The notes beneath the pieces are model-generated. The model was not told the DNA's origin and made no database searches. It saw only the letters and a list, made by a program, of their open reading frames with translations. A stretch of DNA of 64,000 nt from Winogradskya humida. GTDB lineage: Bacteria > Actinomycetota > Actinomycetes > Mycobacteriales > Micromonosporaceae. Shown here piece after piece: positions 40,713 through 49,699 of the stretch; positions within the stretch are counted from its first letter, which is position 1, and every line of letters begins with the position of its first letter. Where the stretch lies: contig NZ_BOMN01000013.1 of the NCBI RefSeq assembly GCF_016862215.1, positions 62,001 to 126,000 on the forward strand, in the 5' to 3' direction. A program made the position numbers and the translations under genes.

Positions 40713-41465
40713 ATGGAGACGTCGTGGCGGGTGCCGTGGTTGTGGCGGGCGTTGCTGCTGCTCTCCCGGGTCCTCGTCCCCACGATGTGCCGGCTGAGAG
40801 TCACCGGAGCCGTCCCCGCCGGGCTGCGGCACGGGCCGCTGATCCTCGCCGCGAACCACGTCGGCCCGGTCGACCCGATCGTCATGACCGCCGCCTGCCA
40901 CCGCGCCGGGATGGCACCACGGTTCATGGCCACCGGCGGACTGTTCGACGCACCGATCGCCGGGGCCGCGTTACGCGCCAGCGGGCACCTGCGCGTCGAC
41001 CGCAACACCGACCGCGTCGCCGACGCCCTGCCCGCCGCCGCGGCGGCACTGCGGGCCGGGTCGGTGGTGCTGGTGTACCCGGAGGGCCGCATCGGACTCG
41101 ACCCGTGGATGTGGCCCGAACGCGGCAAGACCGGCGTCGCCCGGATGGCGGCCCTGTCCGGCGCCCCCGTCCTGGCCGTCGCGCAATGGGGCACCCACGA
41201 GGTCCTGCCCTACACGACCCCGGCCCGGCTGATCCGCTCGATCCTGAGCACCCTGGCGCGCCGCCCGGTCGTCCACGTCCACTTCGGTGACCTCGTCGAC
41301 CTGTCCGGGCTGACCGGCTCACCCGGCGCCCGGGCCAGGCGCGCCACCGATCGCATCATCCAGGCCCTCACCGACACCCTCGCCCCGCTACGCCCCACCG
41401 AACCCCGCCTGCCGCACCACGTCGACCCGACCCGCCCCGTCGACCTGTCCCGCACCCGCCGCTGA
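40713..41465 (+). CDS. 1-acyl-sn-glycerol-3-phosphate acyltransferase (PlsC-like)
   Basis: 250 residues from ATG 40713 (METSWRVPWLWRALLLLSRVLVPTMCRLRVTG, a membrane-associated start). The acyltransferase motif I is AANHVGPVDPIVM (NHxxxxD); GGLFDAPIAGAALRASGHLRVDR is motif II; VLVYPEGRIGLD is motif III (the EGT/EGR block); and APVLAVAQWG is motif IV. It acylates lysophosphatidate or a related acceptor in phospholipid synthesis. Its 3' end is overlapped antisense by the convergent oxidoreductase frame. Confidence 0.93.
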   Translation: METSWRVPWLWRALLLLSRVLVPTMCRLRVTGAVPAGLRHGPLILAANHVGPVDPIVMTAACHRAGMAPRFMATGGLFDAPIAGAALRASGHLRVDRNTDRVADALPAAAAALRAGSVVLVYPEGRIGLDPWMWPERGKTGVARMAALSGAPVLAVAQWGTHEVLPYTTPARLIRSILSTLARRPVVHVHFGDLVDLSGLTGSPGARARRATDRIIQALTDTLAPLRPTEPRLPHHVDPTRPVDLSRTRR

Positions 41466-42387
41466 GCCTCCGGTGCTCAGGGCCTCCGGTGATCAGGACG
41501 ATCTTGCCGCGGGCGTGGCGGGTCTCGCTCAGCTCGTGCGCGGCGGCGGCCTGTTCCAGGGGGAATTGCGCCGCGACGGTCAGTTGCAGGCGGCCCTGAG
41601 CGGCCAGGTCCACGGCGATACCCAGGCTGTGTACGGCGAGAGCGTCGACACCGCCGTGGGACAGGTGCACGCCGTGGCCCGCGGCGCCGAGGTCGGCGAT
41701 CGTGATCACTTTCGCGGGGTCCCCGGCGATGGCGATCAGGTCGGGCAGGGACCCGCCCGCGCAGTCGACCACGGCGTCGGCCCCTCCGAGGGCCCGGACC
41801 CGGTCGGGCAGGCCCGGCCCGTAGACGACGGGTTCCGCGCCGAGCGAGCGCAGCAGATCATGATTGGGAGCGCTGGCCGTACCGATCACCCGGGCTCCGC
41901 GGGCGACCGCGAGTTGCACCGTGACCGTGCCGACCCCACCGGCCGCGCCCTGCACCAGCACCGTCTGGCCGGCTGTGACGGCGAGCAGGTCCAGGACGCG
42001 GACACCGGTCTCGGCGCTGCCGGCGGCGCCGCCGGCCTGCGCCCAGCTCCACGCGGGCGGTTTCGGCGCCCATGCCTGCAGGACCGTGAAGTCGGCGTTC
42101 GCACCCCGGGCAGCGGTCCATCCGAACACCTCGTCGCCGGCCTCGACGCCGCTCACCCCGGGGCCGGCCTCGTCGACGACACCGGCCGCGTCGAACCCGG
42201 TCCGGAACGGGAACCGCACCGGCATCGTGTCCCGCATCCGCCCGGAGCGGATCAGGGTTTCCCCGGCGGAGAACCCGGACGCGCGGACCGCGATCCGGAT
42301 CGTGCCCGGCCCGGCATGGGGTTCGCTCACCTCGGCGACGTGGACGACGCCCGGGGGGCCGTACTCAACGAATTGGACAGCTCTCAT
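41368..42387 (-). CDS. NADP-dependent zinc-less MDR oxidoreductase (quinone-reductase-like)
   Basis: The first 305 residues form a complete MDR quinone oxidoreductase: MRAVQFVEYGPPGVVHVAEVSEP, a QOR-like FRTGFDAAGVVDEAG, VLVQGAAGGVGTVTVQLAVARGARVIGTAS (dinucleotide loop), and the end HELSETRHARGKIVLITGG. After this, about 34 residues rich in Gly/Arg run antisense over the last 98 bp of the acyltransferase gene. The family usually ends at 'GKIVL', so the natural stop seems to have been lost. It could reduce quinones or enals; the substrate is unknown. Confidence 0.87.
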   Translation of the reverse strand: MRAVQFVEYGPPGVVHVAEVSEPHAGPGTIRIAVRASGFSAGETLIRSGRMRDTMPVRFPFRTGFDAAGVVDEAGPGVSGVEAGDEVFGWTAARGANADFTVLQAWAPKPPAWSWAQAGGAAGSAETGVRVLDLLAVTAGQTVLVQGAAGGVGTVTVQLAVARGARVIGTASAPNHDLLRSLGAEPVVYGPGLPDRVRALGGADAVVDCAGGSLPDLIAIAGDPAKVITIADLGAAGHGVHLSHGGVDALAVHSLGIAVDLAAQGRLQLTVAAQFPLEQAAAAHELSETRHARGKIVLITGGPEHRRLSGGCGTGRRGGSGRRGAAGGVRWGVAGRGCR

Positions 42388-42435
42388 CCCCGGACCGTAA
42401 CCAGCCGGCGGCCCTGACCGGGGGAACTGAGAGCG

Positions 42436-43005
42436 TCAGGGCCGCAGGTGACCCGGATCCGCCGCCTTCGCGGCCTTGTCGATCATCGCCCGATGAGCGT
42501 CGCGGGCAGCCTGGTCGATCGGGTGATCGTCCCAGTCGGCGACCCCGGTGCGGCCGTCGAGGTGCTCGCGCAGGATGTCGGCGTGCCCGGCGTGCCGGTT
42601 CGTGTCGTTGAGGACGTGCACGATCACACCGAACAGTTTCACGTCCGGTCGCGGCCACCACGGCACGTGACCGGGGGTGTCCAGGGGCAGCTCGGTGATC
42701 GTCGCGTCCGCGTGCTCCCACGCCCGCCGGTAGAAGCCGACAACCTGCTCGCGGGTCTCGTCCGGGGCCACCCACAGGTCACTGCCGTCAGCGTCCTGCC
42801 ACCGGGGCAGTGGCTGCGGGAACGGGCGGGCGAAGATCTCCCCGAAGTACCGGGCTTCCAGCGTTGCGAGGTGTTTGACCAGGCCGAGCAGGTTCGTCCC
42901 GGTGGGTGTCAACGGCCGCCGGATGTCGTATTCCGACAGGCCGTCGAGTTTCCACACCACCGCGCGGCGGGTGGACCGCAGTTCGTCGAGCAGATAGTCC
43001 TTCAT
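42436..43005 (-). CDS. DinB/DUF664 family protein
   Basis: 189 residues: LDELRSTRRAVVWKLDGLSEYDIRRPLTPTGTNLLGLVKHLATLEARYFGEIF is the DinB/DUF664 helical start, with a metal-binding His in LVKHLATLE, and HVLNDTNRHAGHADILREHLDG supplies the second His pair. These are putative metal-dependent hydrolases or thiol transferases, often mycothiol-dependent in actinobacteria. It lies 5 bp after the upstream HTH gene, whose 3' end carries its GGAGG ribosome site. Confidence 0.9.
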   Translation of the reverse strand: MKDYLLDELRSTRRAVVWKLDGLSEYDIRRPLTPTGTNLLGLVKHLATLEARYFGEIFARPFPQPLPRWQDADGSDLWVAPDETREQVVGFYRRAWEHADATITELPLDTPGHVPWWPRPDVKLFGVIVHVLNDTNRHAGHADILREHLDGRTGVADWDDHPIDQAARDAHRAMIDKAAKAADPGHLRP

Positions 43006-43010
43006 CCGGT

Positions 43011-43568
43011 TCAGCCTCCTGTGCCGCGCTGGCGCAGGTACGCCAGGACGGCCTCACGGGTGGTGCGGACCCCGAACAGCGCGCGGGCCTCCGCGATGCG
43101 CCTGTTCGCGGTGCGCAGCGACAGGAACTCGGCAGCCGCGGCCGCGGCGATCGTATCACCGGCGGCGAGCCTGTCCAGCAGGGCCTGTTGCTCCGGGACC
43201 AGCGGCACGACGCCGGTGCCGTTGTCGTCGGCTGCCGCGGGTGCGGGGGTGCCGGGGCCGGCGCCGAGCTGGACCGCGCCGAGGCGGCTCAGATCGTCGA
43301 CCAGGGCGCGGCCCATCGGGCTGTCGGTGTCACAGACCGCGACGACACCGGCGCCGCGGGCCGCGGCCAGGACGGCGAGTTGCAGGGTGTCGGGGTCGCT
43401 GATCCTGCCGTGCAGGACGAGTCGTTCCGTGCTGACGTCGAACGCGGCGTCGGTCAGGGCGAAACCTTCCTGCACGGACCAGCCGTCACGGGACAGGCGG
43501 CGGACCACGGTGTCGGCGTCCGCGGTGGACGTCACGACGTGGCGGGGCGCGTCGGGTTGTCGGGTCAC
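43011..43568 (-). CDS. HTH-domain protein with C-terminal LuxR-like helix-turn-helix
   Basis: 185 residues. The C-terminal part LLDRLAAGDTIAAAAAAEFLSLRTANRRIAEARALFGVRTTREAVLAYLRQRG is a LuxR-like HTH with an unusual Ala-rich helix. The N-terminal 120 residues resemble a degenerate receiver-type alpha/beta fold (VLHGRISDPDTLQLAVLAAARGAGVVAVCD) without the phospho-Asp. The GTG start overlaps the stop of the large LuxR regulator (GTGA), so the two are co-expressed and probably functionally linked. Confidence 0.8.
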   Translation of the reverse strand: MTRQPDAPRHVVTSTADADTVVRRLSRDGWSVQEGFALTDAAFDVSTERLVLHGRISDPDTLQLAVLAAARGAGVVAVCDTDSPMGRALVDDLSRLGAVQLGAGPGTPAPAAADDNGTGVVPLVPEQQALLDRLAAGDTIAAAAAAEFLSLRTANRRIAEARALFGVRTTREAVLAYLRQRGTGG

Positions 43569-46111
43569 CGGCCATCCTCACGGTCGGGTTGCGCGCGGTG
43601 CCGGGCGGCAGGTTCGGGTTCCAGCTGGGTGAGGGCCAGGGCGGCGGCTTCGGTACGGGTACGGGCACCGAGTTTGCGCATCCCGGCCCGGATGTGGGTG
43701 TCGACGGTCTCGGTGGAGATGCCGAGCTGGCCTGCGATGCGGCGGGTCGGTTCCCCGGCGGCGACCAGGCGCAGGACGTCGATCTCGCGGCGGGTCAGCC
43801 TCGATCCGGAGCGGGGGCTGCGGCTGTCGCGTTGCACGTGATGGCGGCGCAGCCCCCGCCGGGCCCGTCCGGCGAGGACGACCAGGCCGGCGTCGTCGGC
43901 GAGTTTCTCGGCCTCGAGCAGCGCCCCGACGGCCTGCTGCGGGTCGGGTTCCCGCAGCCCGGCGGCGAGCAGGCAGCGGATCTGTTCCCGCAGCACGACC
44001 CCGGACCAGCCGGCGGCGGCCGCGGGGAAACCGGTGCCGGTCGCCCACGCGGTCAGCGTGTTCTGCGCGGCCGCGGGGAGCCCGGTCACGGGGGCCGCGG
44101 CGGCCGTGGGGCTGCCGGCGTCGAACGCCGCCCACAGCAGGGTGATCTCCCGCAGCCCGCCGAGCAGCCCCGCCGGGCCGGCGGCGGGAGGCTGGGTCGC
44201 ACGGTCGGGTTGCCCGTCGAGCCAGGCCGCTTCCCGTGCGACCCAGGCGGTGGCGGGGTGCAGGTCCGGCCCGGCGAGCCGCCCCCGCGCGGCGGCGAGC
44301 AGCCCGGTGTCGGCCTCGACCAGGGCTGTCGCGGCGACGGCGTAGCCGCGGGCGTCGGCGGGCAGCGACCGGTCAGCGAGATCACCGGCGCGGCGGACCA
44401 CGGCATCCGCGACGTCCTCGACGGCCGTGTCACTTTCCGCGCTGGGTTCTATCGGCCCGCCCACGGCGTTGTCGTCCGGGCCACCGGCCTTGTCGCCGGG
44501 TGGGCGGGTGCCGTGCAGGACGTCGGCCCAGTCGGCGACGGCCAGGAACCGGGTCTGCCAGCTGTACGCGACGGCGTTACCGGCGGCAGCCCCGGCGTGC
44601 CGGGCGAACGCGGCGGCTTCGGTCAGGCGGGCGTCGGCTATCAGATACTCGACGAGCAGCCACGCACTCCACCTGCCGGTCAGCGGGTCAGCGCCGTCCG
44701 CGCCGGCGGCGGCGAGGGCGCGGTCCCAGCCGGGAACGCGATGCGCGGCCCGCACCGCGGCCATTGCGGCGGCGACACCGGGCGGGGGCGTCGGATAGCG
44801 GGCGGCGATCTTCTCCGCGGTGTCCAGGGCGGCGCCCGGGTCCGCGGCGAGACCGGCGAGCAGCAGGATCCGGTCCCGGGCGGCGAGCACGGCAGGCGCG
44901 GCGGCATCCGGCACCGGGCGTACCGCGTCACGGGCCGCTGCGGGCTCCCCGGCCTGCAACAGGGCCTCACCGCGCAGCACGTCGGCCTCCACCCCGAGCG
45001 GCCCGGTGGTGGTGAGGACCCGGGCCGCGGCGTGGGGGCGGCCCGCGGACAGCAACGCGTCGGCGGCGGCGATCCGGACCCGCGGGTCGGGGCTGACCCC
45101 GGGCAGGTCACAGGCGAACAGCAGCAGATCACCACGGTCAGCACCGGTCGTACGGTCGGCGGCGGTCAGCGCTTTGCGGTACGCACCCTGCGCGTCACCG
45201 GCCGCGGCGAGGTGCCGGGCGGCCTCCGCGTCGGGGGTCAGCGTCGCCAGGGCCCGGTGCAGCTCGACGCGGGCGTCGGCGTCGAGCAGCCCGGCGGCGG
45301 TCTCGGCGAAATACGCGGAGACGGGCACGACCCCGTCGCCCTCGTCGGCGATCAGCCCGGCCTGCGCCAGGTCGGCGGCGCCGGGGCCGAGCAGCGCCGC
45401 GGGGGCGGGCCGGCCGAGCAGCCCGAGCGCGGCCAGCGCCGTACGGGCGGGCCGGGGCAGGTCCGCCAGGGCGGTCGCGATCGCATACGCCACCTGGTCG
45501 ATGTCGGAGCCCGGGGTGCCGCGTCCACTGCCGGCCTGCCGGGCCAGGGTGACCACCGCGAGAGGGTTACCACCGGCGCGGGCGGCGACCGTGGTGACGA
45601 CGTGCTCGTCGAGCTGCGGGGCGGTGCGCCGGACCAGGTCGACGGCTTCGCCGGCGGTGAGGGCCTGCACGTCGAGCCACGCCGTCGCCGCCGCGCGCAG
45701 GTCGGTGATCGTGCCGGCGGGCAGCCGGTGCGGGGTGCGCAGCGCGGCCACGACCCGCACGTGGGCGGCGAGATACGGCAGGGCCGCCAGGGTCGCCGGG
45801 TCGGCGTACTGCAGGTCGTCGAGGACGAGCAGCCCGCCGCGGACCCGCGACCGGACGGCCTCGGCGAGCAGCGGCACGTCGTGGGCGGGCAGCCGCGCTT
45901 TCACGGCCCGTGACAGCGCCAGGGCGGGGGTGGCAGCGAGCATGGCGAGGCCACCGCCGGTGAATACCGGCCCGGGTGCGGTCCCGGCGATCCGGCGCAG
46001 CAGGGTGCTGCGGCCGGTGCCCGGGGCGCCGGTGAGCACGACGAGTCCCGGTCGGCGCAGGTGGGCGGCTGCCAGCCCGGCCAGGTCCCGTTGTGACACG
46101 CACGCCCCCAT
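43565..46111 (-). CDS. Large ATP-binding LuxR-family (LAL) transcriptional regulator
   Basis: 848 residues from ATG 46111 (MGACVSQRDL; a GTG at 46099 is an alternative). Walker A is LVVLTGAPGTGRSTLLRR, Walker B GGLLVLDDLQYAD, followed by a STAND-type arrangement (VRVVAALRTPHRLPAG) and a long TPR-like helical region (residues 300-770). The C-terminal LuxR HTH is SRLTRREIDVLRLVAAGEPTRRIAGQLGISTETVDTHIRAGMRKLGARTRTEAAALAL. LAL proteins are pathway-specific activators that use ATP and a ligand or partner. It leads an operon LAL - HTH - DinB and is divergent from the dynamin operon. Its targets are unknown. Confidence 0.9.
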   Translation of the reverse strand: MGACVSQRDLAGLAAAHLRRPGLVVLTGAPGTGRSTLLRRIAGTAPGPVFTGGGLAMLAATPALALSRAVKARLPAHDVPLLAEAVRSRVRGGLLVLDDLQYADPATLAALPYLAAHVRVVAALRTPHRLPAGTITDLRAAATAWLDVQALTAGEAVDLVRRTAPQLDEHVVTTVAARAGGNPLAVVTLARQAGSGRGTPGSDIDQVAYAIATALADLPRPARTALAALGLLGRPAPAALLGPGAADLAQAGLIADEGDGVVPVSAYFAETAAGLLDADARVELHRALATLTPDAEAARHLAAAGDAQGAYRKALTAADRTTGADRGDLLLFACDLPGVSPDPRVRIAAADALLSAGRPHAAARVLTTTGPLGVEADVLRGEALLQAGEPAAARDAVRPVPDAAAPAVLAARDRILLLAGLAADPGAALDTAEKIAARYPTPPPGVAAAMAAVRAAHRVPGWDRALAAAGADGADPLTGRWSAWLLVEYLIADARLTEAAAFARHAGAAAGNAVAYSWQTRFLAVADWADVLHGTRPPGDKAGGPDDNAVGGPIEPSAESDTAVEDVADAVVRRAGDLADRSLPADARGYAVAATALVEADTGLLAAARGRLAGPDLHPATAWVAREAAWLDGQPDRATQPPAAGPAGLLGGLREITLLWAAFDAGSPTAAAAPVTGLPAAAQNTLTAWATGTGFPAAAAGWSGVVLREQIRCLLAAGLREPDPQQAVGALLEAEKLADDAGLVVLAGRARRGLRRHHVQRDSRSPRSGSRLTRREIDVLRLVAAGEPTRRIAGQLGISTETVDTHIRAGMRKLGARTRTEAAALALTQLEPEPAARHRAQPDREDGR

Positions 46112-46316
46112 TCCGCCGCAGCCCCCCGGAGCGGCATTGCCTTGGCACGAACCAGGGAGTCGCTCGCGATCCCCGGTCCGTAGTCTTTGTGCTGCGGCAG
46201 GCGACCCGGCCCTGCCCGTGCACGGGAGGGCTGACCGCCTTGTCTTCGACCACCATGTCGCCGTCGACGGCCGCAGTGCTGACATTCTCGCCGAATGTGT
46301 GCTCGGCTGACGAGTC

Positions 46317-47858
46317 GTGATGGTAGGTCCCCTCACCACCCGGGTCGCGACCCTGTGTGACGACGTCGTCGCGGGTGTCGGCCCTGAGGCCGGTGAACAG
46401 GTGCGATACGTCCGCGAGCGGCTCGGCGAACCCCTGCGCGTCGCGATCGCGGGGCGGTTGAAAGCCGGAAAGTCGACACTCGTCAACGCCTTGATAGGCC
46501 GCCGGGTGGCCCCCACAGCCGCCGGTGAGTGCACCCGCGTCGTCACCAGGTTCCGTTACGGGACCGCTGACCGGGTCGACGCGGTGCTGCGCGACGGGAC
46601 CCGGCGCAGCCTCCCACTCGACGACGACGGGATGATCCCGCAACGCCTCGGTGTCTCGGCCGGGCGGGTCGCGTACCTCGATGTCACCCTGACGAGTGCG
46701 AAACTGCGGGACCTGACCGTCGTCGACACCCCCGGCCTGGCGTCGTCCGACACGCAGGTGTCCGCGCGGGCAGCGGCGCAGCTGGGGGAGGCCGCGACCG
46801 CACCGTTCGACGGTGACATCGACGAGGACTCCTCGCAGGAGGTCGCCGCCGCCGAAGCCGTCGTGTACGTGTTCACCCAGGCCGTCCGTGCCGACGACGT
46901 CCGCGCGCTGGAGGCGTTCCGGGCCGCGTCGGCACGGCTCGCGTCGAGCCCGATCAACGCGCTCGGCGTGTTCGGCAAGGTCGACACGCTCGTCGGTGGA
47001 GCCGGTGACCCGTGGCCGGTCGCCGGGCCCCTCGCGGAGCAGCAGGCGGGCCTGCTGGCGCGTACGGTGTCCGAGGTGATCCCCGTCGCGGGCCTGCTCG
47101 CCGAGACCGGCGAGTCCGGGCGCCTCACCAGCGCCGACTGCGCCGCCCTGCAACGGCTGTCCACGCTGCCGGCCGGTGAGCTGCAGGTGCTGCTCGCCTC
47201 CGTCGACCTGTTCCGCACCCGGCCCGCCCCGGTCAGCGCCGAGCACCGCGAACGGCTGCTGGGCCTGCTCGACCTGTACGGCATCGGGTTCTCCCTCGCC
47301 CAGCTGGCCGCCGACCCGCAGCTCGGCACCGGTGAGCTCGTGCGCCGCCTGGTGGCGGCGTCGGGGTTCCCACGGCTGCAGAACACCCTGGAACAGACCC
47401 TGCGGTGGCGTGCCGACGCGATCAAGTCCGGGTGGGCGCTGTCCCGGCTCGAGCGGATCGCCGGGCACACCCCCGCCGGCCCCGACCGGGAGGTGTTGCA
47501 GGACGCCACCGAACGGTTGCTGCGCGAGCCCGCCTATCACCGGCTGCGGCTGCTCGAAGTCGCCCAGCGGGTCGCGACCGGCCGGGTCGCGCTCCCGGTC
47601 GCCTGGGAGCAGGAGCTGATCCGGCTGGCGACCTCCGACGACCCGCGCTGGGTGCTGCGCCGCCCGCAGGCCGGCCCGGACGAGCTCGCCGCCGCCGCGG
47701 TCGAGGCCGCGAACAGGTGGCGCGTCTACGCCGTCGCCGGTGCCGGTCCCGCCCAGTCCCGGGTCGCGCAGGTCGCCCAGCGCGGCTTCCACCTGCTCGC
47801 CCAGAGCATCCGAAACGGCGACGGCATCCGCGCAGGCAGCGAGGTGACCCGATGGTGA
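46317..47858 (+). CDS. Dynamin-like GTPase, first of pair (IniC/DynB-like)
   Basis: 513 residues (GTG 46317 or ATG 46320). GTPase motifs: G1 GRLKAGKST (46-54), G2 Thr in AAGECTRVVT, G3 TVVDTPGL (140-147), and G4 GKVD. The GTPase is followed by helical stalk segments (residues 300-510) without a clear membrane helix. Its length and pairing recall mycobacterial IniC/IniA and Streptomyces DynA/DynB, membrane-remodelling proteins of cell-wall stress and sporulation septation. It overlaps the second GTPase gene by 7 bp. No Hsp70 or IniB gene is adjacent. Confidence 0.9.
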   Translation: MMVGPLTTRVATLCDDVVAGVGPEAGEQVRYVRERLGEPLRVAIAGRLKAGKSTLVNALIGRRVAPTAAGECTRVVTRFRYGTADRVDAVLRDGTRRSLPLDDDGMIPQRLGVSAGRVAYLDVTLTSAKLRDLTVVDTPGLASSDTQVSARAAAQLGEAATAPFDGDIDEDSSQEVAAAEAVVYVFTQAVRADDVRALEAFRAASARLASSPINALGVFGKVDTLVGGAGDPWPVAGPLAEQQAGLLARTVSEVIPVAGLLAETGESGRLTSADCAALQRLSTLPAGELQVLLASVDLFRTRPAPVSAEHRERLLGLLDLYGIGFSLAQLAADPQLGTGELVRRLVAASGFPRLQNTLEQTLRWRADAIKSGWALSRLERIAGHTPAGPDREVLQDATERLLREPAYHRLRLLEVAQRVATGRVALPVAWEQELIRLATSDDPRWVLRRPQAGPDELAAAAVEAANRWRVYAVAGAGPAQSRVAQVAQRGFHLLAQSIRNGDGIRAGSEVTRW

Positions 47859-49699
47859 CCCGCGACCTCGGCAAGGACCTCGACACGGCGGTCCGCGACG
47901 CGCTCGCCGCGGTCCGCGCCACCGACTCCGACGCGGCCGCCGAGCTCGCCGACCTGCGCCGGCGCCGCGTCACCCGGCCCTCGATCGTGCTGGTCGGGGA
48001 GACGAAACGCGGCAAGAGCAGCCTGATCAACGCGCTGCTCGGGGTGCCGGGGCTGTCCCCGGTCGACGCGGCCGTCGCGACCGCCACCTACCTGCACTTC
48101 ACCCCCGGCCCGACGCTGAGCGCCGCGGCGTACGTTCCGGGTGTCCCTGAGCCCGTCGACGTCGATGCGCGGCAGCTGCGAGCGTGGGCGACCGGCCGGG
48201 GGTTGCCCGGTGGGGGACGCGGGCCGCGGCGTATCGAGCTGACCCACCCGGCGCCGCTGCTGCAGTACGTGACGCTGATCGACACCCCCGGCGTCGGTGG
48301 TCTCGACCCGGCCCACACCGCGGTCGCGCTCGACGCGGTGGAGCGGGCCACGGCGCTGCTGTTCGTCGCGGACGCGTCGTCGCCGTTGTCGCAACCCGAG
48401 CTCGACTTCCTCGCCGCCGCCAGCGAACGCGTCGACACGGTGGTGTTCGCGCTGACGAAGGTCGACGCGTTCCCCGGGTGGCGGCGCATCGCCGACGACA
48501 ACCGCACCCTGCTGCGGGCCAAGGCACCCCGGTTCGCCGACGCCCCCTGGTTCCCGGTGTCGGCGCGGCTCGCGGAGCTGGCCCTGTCCATGCCCGCCGC
48601 CGAGCAGGCCCCCCTGGTCGACGCGTCCCACATCGCCGGTCTGCAGCACGCCCTGGTCGAGCTCGCCGGCCGCGGTCACCAGCTGCAACTCGCGAACGTG
48701 CTCCGCGCCGCCCGCGCCGAGCTCGGCCGGCAGGAACAGGCCGCGACGGCCCGGCTGCGCGCCGCGGAGGCCGACCCGGCGGGCGCTGCGAAGGTCCGCG
48801 CCGACCGGGCCGCGCTCGCCGCCCGCAAACGCACCGAGTCGCGGCAGTGGGCGCTGCTGCTCAACACCGAGACGCAACGCGCCCGCGTCGAGATGGTCTC
48901 CACCCTGCGTACGAAGATCGGCGCCCTGCAGCAGGAATTCACCGACAGCGTCGACAAACGCCGCGGGGAGGCCCTCACCGGGCTGCCCGACGAGGTCGAC
49001 ACCCGGCTGCAGGCCCTCGCGGTGACCCTGTCCGACGACCTGCGGGCCACGTTCCGGCAGGTCGGGGAGCGGGTCCTGGCGCAGGTCTTCGACAACGACG
49101 AGTTGTCGGCCGTCCTCGACCGGCTCAACGCGACCCTGCGCCACACCCTCGACGCGAACGCCCCCCGTGACGGCTCCGGTGACAACCTGCTCATCGCCCT
49201 GTCCGCCGGCGGCATCGCGATGATGGCCGGGCGTGGCGCCGCGTTCGGCGCGTCCGTGCTCGGCGTCGGCGGTGCGGTCGCCGGGGGACTGCTGATCCCC
49301 GTCGCCGGCCTCGGTCTCGGCCTCGCCGCCGGCGGATACGTCCTCTACCACCGCCGCGTCCAGACCGACCGGCAACAGGCCCGGCTGTGGCTGCGCGACG
49401 TCCTCGGCGAGGCCCGCGCCGCACTGCAGGACGAGATCTCCTACCGCTTCACCGACCTTCAGTACGCCCTCGGCGTCGCCGTCGACGACGCCGTCGAACG
49501 CCGCCTGCGGGAACTCGACGCGCAGGTCGCCGACATCGACGCGGCCGCCGCCGAGGACGCCGCCGGACGCTCACGGCGGCGCACCGAGGTGAGCGCCGAG
49601 CTGCAGCAGCTGCGCGGTCATCTGCGTCACGTGGACGACGTACTCACCCGGGCCCGCGCCCTGGCACCCGCCCCCGCACCTCTCGGTCAGGAGATCTGA
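47852..49699 (+). CDS. Dynamin-like GTPase with membrane hairpin, second of pair (IniA/DynA-like)
   Basis: 615 residues from ATG 47852. G1 GETKRGKSS (49-57), G2 Thr in AAVATATYL, G3 TLIDTPGVGG, G4 ALTKVD. Long coiled-coil stalk (residues 300-440: RKRTESRQWALLLNTETQRARVEM) and a hydrophobic hairpin at about 445-500 (GGIAMMAGRGAAFGASVLGVGGAVAGGLLIPVAGLGLGLAAGGYVLY), the membrane-anchoring paddle of bacterial dynamins. A second coiled coil ends the protein. It should form a hetero-complex with the preceding GTPase at the membrane. Confidence 0.92.
   Translation: MVTRDLGKDLDTAVRDALAAVRATDSDAAAELADLRRRRVTRPSIVLVGETKRGKSSLINALLGVPGLSPVDAAVATATYLHFTPGPTLSAAAYVPGVPEPVDVDARQLRAWATGRGLPGGGRGPRRIELTHPAPLLQYVTLIDTPGVGGLDPAHTAVALDAVERATALLFVADASSPLSQPELDFLAAASERVDTVVFALTKVDAFPGWRRIADDNRTLLRAKAPRFADAPWFPVSARLAELALSMPAAEQAPLVDASHIAGLQHALVELAGRGHQLQLANVLRAARAELGRQEQAATARLRAAEADPAGAAKVRADRAALAARKRTESRQWALLLNTETQRARVEMVSTLRTKIGALQQEFTDSVDKRRGEALTGLPDEVDTRLQALAVTLSDDLRATFRQVGERVLAQVFDNDELSAVLDRLNATLRHTLDANAPRDGSGDNLLIALSAGGIAMMAGRGAAFGASVLGVGGAVAGGLLIPVAGLGLGLAAGGYVLYHRRVQTDRQQARLWLRDVLGEARAALQDEISYRFTDLQYALGVAVDDAVERRLRELDAQVADIDAAAAEDAAGRSRRRTEVSAELQQLRGHLRHVDDVLTRARALAPAPAPLGQEI

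Noticed and set aside
46093..46320. Short plus-strand frame ending in an overlap with the dynamin start.
   Set aside because: It overlaps the LAL start antisense and lacks a ribosome site; a coupled 21-residue leader cannot be excluded but is not supported.
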